Assembly: GCA_964601895.1 (NCBI GenBank)
Contig: CAZROT010000010.1
Location: forward strand, 5,704-69,703
DNA: 64,000 nucleotides
Direction of reading: 5' to 3'
Source: CAZROT01 sp964601895
GTDB lineage: Bacteria > Pseudomonadota > Gammaproteobacteria > Enterobacterales > Enterobacteriaceae
The position numbers were made by a program, and so were the translations under genes. Below, piece after piece: positions 61,963 through 64,000 of the stretch. A model generated the notes under the pieces. The model was not told the origin of the DNA. It saw only the letters and a program-made list of their open reading frames with translations, and searched no databases. Numbering within the stretch: the first letter of the stretch is position 1; each line of letters starts with the position of its first letter.

Positions 61963-62913
61963 TTATTTTCTTAATCTTACGCAATTTACTGCGTGATTGG
62001 CACTTTTGGTCATAATCAGGCTGGCACGCTCACGTGTAGGTAAGATATTTTCTTTCAGATTTAACCCATTAATTTCTTTCCATAATTGCGAAGCTATCTT
62101 TACGGCATTAGCTTCAGATAACTGTGCATAATGATGAAAATATGAATCTGGATGCGAAAATGCGCCCTGCCTGAACTGCAGGAAGCGATTGATATACCAG
62201 TCTTGTAATAATTCTTCTGGCGCGTCGACATATATTGAGAAATCAACAAAATCTGAAACAAAAACCCGATGTGGATCATGAGGGTAATTCATCCCACTTT
62301 GTAATACGTTAAGGCCTTCTAAAATGAGAATATCAGGCCGCTCTATCGTTTTACTCTTTCCTGGCACAATATCATAAAGTAAATGGGAATAAACGGGCGT
62401 AGTGACCGCGTTAGCACCTGATTTTATATCAGAAACAAATTTCACTAAACCGTGCATGTTATAGGATTGCGGAAATCCTTTTTTTTTCATTAACCCGCGT
62501 TCATTCAGTACATGATTGGAATGAAGAAATCCATCGGTAGTCACCAGGGCTACGCTACGATGTTCCGGCCATCGGCTTAGTAATGCCTGTAACAGGCGAG
62601 CCGTGGTACTTTTCCCTACTGCGACACTTCCTGCAATGCTGATAATATAGGGGACTTTTTGTCCCTGAGTACCAAGAAACTGTTCCAGCGCTGTCTGGCG
62701 ACGTAAATTAGCGCTGATGTAAAAATTCAGCAGCCGTGATAGTGGCAGGTAAATTTGTGCCACTTCGTCTAACGAGAGCGCTTCGTTAATTCCTTTAAGA
62801 TTAAGAACATCTTTTTCTGTCAGGGTAAGAGGTACTGAATTACGTAAGGCTGCCCATTGAGTACGTGTAAATTCCAGGTAAGGCGTTGTCAGAGTCTGTT
62901 CTTGTTTTATCAT
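61963..62913 (-). CDS. coaA: Pantothenate kinase, type I
   Basis: From the ATG at 62913 the product is 316 residues, the exact length of E. coli CoaA. It carries the P-loop GSVAVGKSTTARLL, VTTDGFLHSNHVL and ILEGLNVLQ. It phosphorylates pantothenate in the first step of coenzyme A synthesis and is normally inhibited by CoA. The frame extends 17 codons upstream, but family members begin at (M)IKQEQTLTTPYLEF. It is convergent with birA, as in relatives. Confidence 0.95.
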   Translation of the reverse strand: MIKQEQTLTTPYLEFTRTQWAALRNSVPLTLTEKDVLNLKGINEALSLDEVAQIYLPLSRLLNFYISANLRRQTALEQFLGTQGQKVPYIISIAGSVAVGKSTTARLLQALLSRWPEHRSVALVTTDGFLHSNHVLNERGLMKKKGFPQSYNMHGLVKFVSDIKSGANAVTTPVYSHLLYDIVPGKSKTIERPDILILEGLNVLQSGMNYPHDPHRVFVSDFVDFSIYVDAPEELLQDWYINRFLQFRQGAFSHPDSYFHHYAQLSEANAVKIASQLWKEINGLNLKENILPTRERASLIMTKSANHAVNCVRLRK

Positions 62914-63302
62914 AAGCTGGGTTCTGTTGGGCGCCACACAGGATAGCGAGCATTTAAGGGCCATCTTGTGGAATAAGTTGCATATATTATAGATGGCTTA
63001 TTGTTAGTAACAGGCCTTTTTATCAGTTTTAGCGCTTTCTTTGCGATTATCTTTTCTGTTGTGTTACTCATAGCGGTTATCCCCATACAGGCATAGATGC
63101 GCAGGTATTCAGCCCGGGTGAAAAATGGGCTGAATTATTGATGTAAAACCTGTGCTGGCGCATGGATAGCAAAGTACTTCGCTGATAACACTATTTATGA
63201 AATAAACTATCTTCTTTTGCTTACTCATCGCGTAATTTTAATACAGCAGAGGGTAAAAATGCGTATTTTATGAGCGAAAATGCGCGTGGCGCTATTTTTT
63301 TG

Positions 63303-63331
63303 TTGCATAGCGCTGCTGTGCTACCTAGAAT
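63303..63331 (+). promoter_or_regulatory. Promoter of the tRNA-tufB operon
   Basis: TTGCAT (63303-63308) and TAGAAT (63326-63331) are separated by 17 bases, and a GCGC-rich discriminator follows, as expected for a stringently controlled tRNA promoter. It lies 112 bases before tRNA-Tyr. The rest of the gap 62914-63443 shows no gene; in particular, no tRNA-Thr(TGT) gene (thrU of E. coli) is found between promoter and tRNA-Tyr. Confidence 0.65.
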
Positions 63332-63443
63332 GCGCAGCAGCTGATATTGGTGTAATTCGCTTTATCGATTGAAATGCCTTCGGTAACCATAAGGTTTAAC
63401 ACCTTTGCTCTGATACAGCGTTAAATGTTGATTTTATTACTCA

Positions 63444-63528
63444 GGTGGGGTTCCCGAGCGGTCAAAGGGAGCAGACTGTAAATCTGCCGTCACAGACTTC
63501 GAAGGTTCGAATCCTTCCCCCACCACCA
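63444..63528 (+). tRNA. tyrU: tRNA-Tyr (anticodon GTA)
   Basis: The 85-base sequence runs from GGTGGGGTTCCCGAGCGGTC to CCTTCCCCCACC plus ACCA. It has an anticodon stem with CTGTAAA (GTA at 63478-63480), a long variable arm typical of bacterial tRNA-Tyr, the GGTTCGAATCC T-arm and an encoded CCA end. Confidence 0.97.
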
Positions 63529-63663
63529 GATTTTTCCCTGGTTTGCGTTCTTTAAAACCAGAGATATAACGTGCAATATGAAGTAAAGAAATAAACATGC
63601 TTACTCCACAAGTCAGCACGATTTACAGAGTGAGATGGAAGTAAATCACCGTGTTTCAATGAT

Positions 63664-63738
<75 letters not shown>

Positions 63739-63744
63739 GAATGT

Positions 63745-63820
63745 GCTGATATAGCTCAGCCGGTAGAGCACACCCTTGGTAAGGGTGAGGTCGGCAGTTC
63801 AAGTCTGCCTATCAGCACCA
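63745..63820 (+). tRNA. thrT: tRNA-Thr (anticodon GGT)
   Basis: GCTGATATAGCTCAGCCGGT starts the gene, the anticodon GGT is at 63778-63780, and GCAGTTCAAGTCTGC forms the T-arm, ending TATCAGCACCA. It is six bases after tRNA-Gly, as in the E. coli cluster ahead of tufB. Confidence 0.97.
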
Positions 63821-63944
63821 TATCGTATTTTCTCGTTATCTGAACCTTCTTTTCTCGTTGTTATAAATATCAGTAAGTATATACTCGCTGGTTGATTGAT
63901 GTGGTGGAAACCACCCATCCCGTATCTTCTTAGAGGGATTGCTA

Positions 63945-64000
63945 ATGTCTAAAGAAAAATTTGAACGAAAGAAACCGCATATAAACGTAGGAACGATAGG
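63945..64000 (+). CDS. tufB: Elongation factor Tu (5' end only)
   Basis: The window ends after 18 full codons: MSKEKFERKKPHINVGTI, the invariant EF-Tu N-terminus leading into the P-loop. AGAGGGATT is the ribosome binding site. EF-Tu delivers aminoacyl-tRNA to the ribosome. Its position after tRNA-Thr identifies it as tufB; the remainder lies beyond the window. Confidence 0.95.
   Translation, partial: MSKEKFERKKPHINVGTI

Overview
The window comes from a gammaproteobacterium of the order Enterobacterales that probably lives in or on a eukaryotic host. The housekeeping genes have enterobacterial sequence and order: fbaA-pgk-epd-tktA, pepP-ubiH-ubiI beside zapA-6S RNA-fau, bamE/ratBA/smpB/ssrA, tolC-ygiB-ygiC, glyQS, and murB-birA-coaA followed by tRNA-Tyr-Gly-Thr-tufB. 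Several signs suggest a symbiont or pathogen with a partly reduced genome. MetL has lost its homoserine dehydrogenase domain. Usual neighbours are missing (ygfB, gcvTHP, recN, thrU). There is a frameshifted vapC, an LRR gene with an in-frame stop, and many eukaryote-like effector-type genes. I cannot name the species.

Layout. 0-2.6 kb: a zincin metalloprotease, a decayed vapBC locus, a PIN-domain remnant and two tandem intergenic repeats. 2.6-8.3 kb: central carbon metabolism on the minus strand. 8.6-16.4 kb: an effector-like island with three proteins that look like eukaryotic RhoGAP domains and two protein tyrosine phosphatases. Four of these five genes have a common upstream box, and in three of them it sits a fixed distance from a -10 element. 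16.5-26.9 kb: a VOC protein behind a Fur-box-like palindrome, a coiled-coil DUF1640 protein, an orphan membrane-active candidate, an exported-looking oligopeptidase B, a leucine-rich-repeat protein split by an amber codon, and an orphan gene flanked by two copies of the ppc 5' region. 27-37.2 kb: ppc, a second DUF1640 gene, the trimmed metL, and the ubiquinone/zapA/6S/fau block.

37.4-45 kb is a second accessory island on the minus strand. It holds a small orphan protein and four members of an unrecognised repeat-protein family built from modules of about 100 residues with a W-x(3-5)-RLF-x-V core. These genes share promoter-like and palindromic leader sequences, and two share a 143-bp 3' repeat. 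45.2-49 kb: LPS core genes (heptosyltransferase, O-antigen ligase) and a BrnQ-type transporter. 49-64 kb: mostly conserved genes, including a tmRNA with an unusual tag peptide, ending in the first codons of tufB.

The most interesting content is the pair of islands. The first predicts a co-regulated set of proteins that could switch off host Rho GTPases and remove host phosphotyrosine. The second is a paralogous, modular family of unknown function with its own shared control elements. Both functional readings are inference from motifs. No secretion system is encoded in this window.
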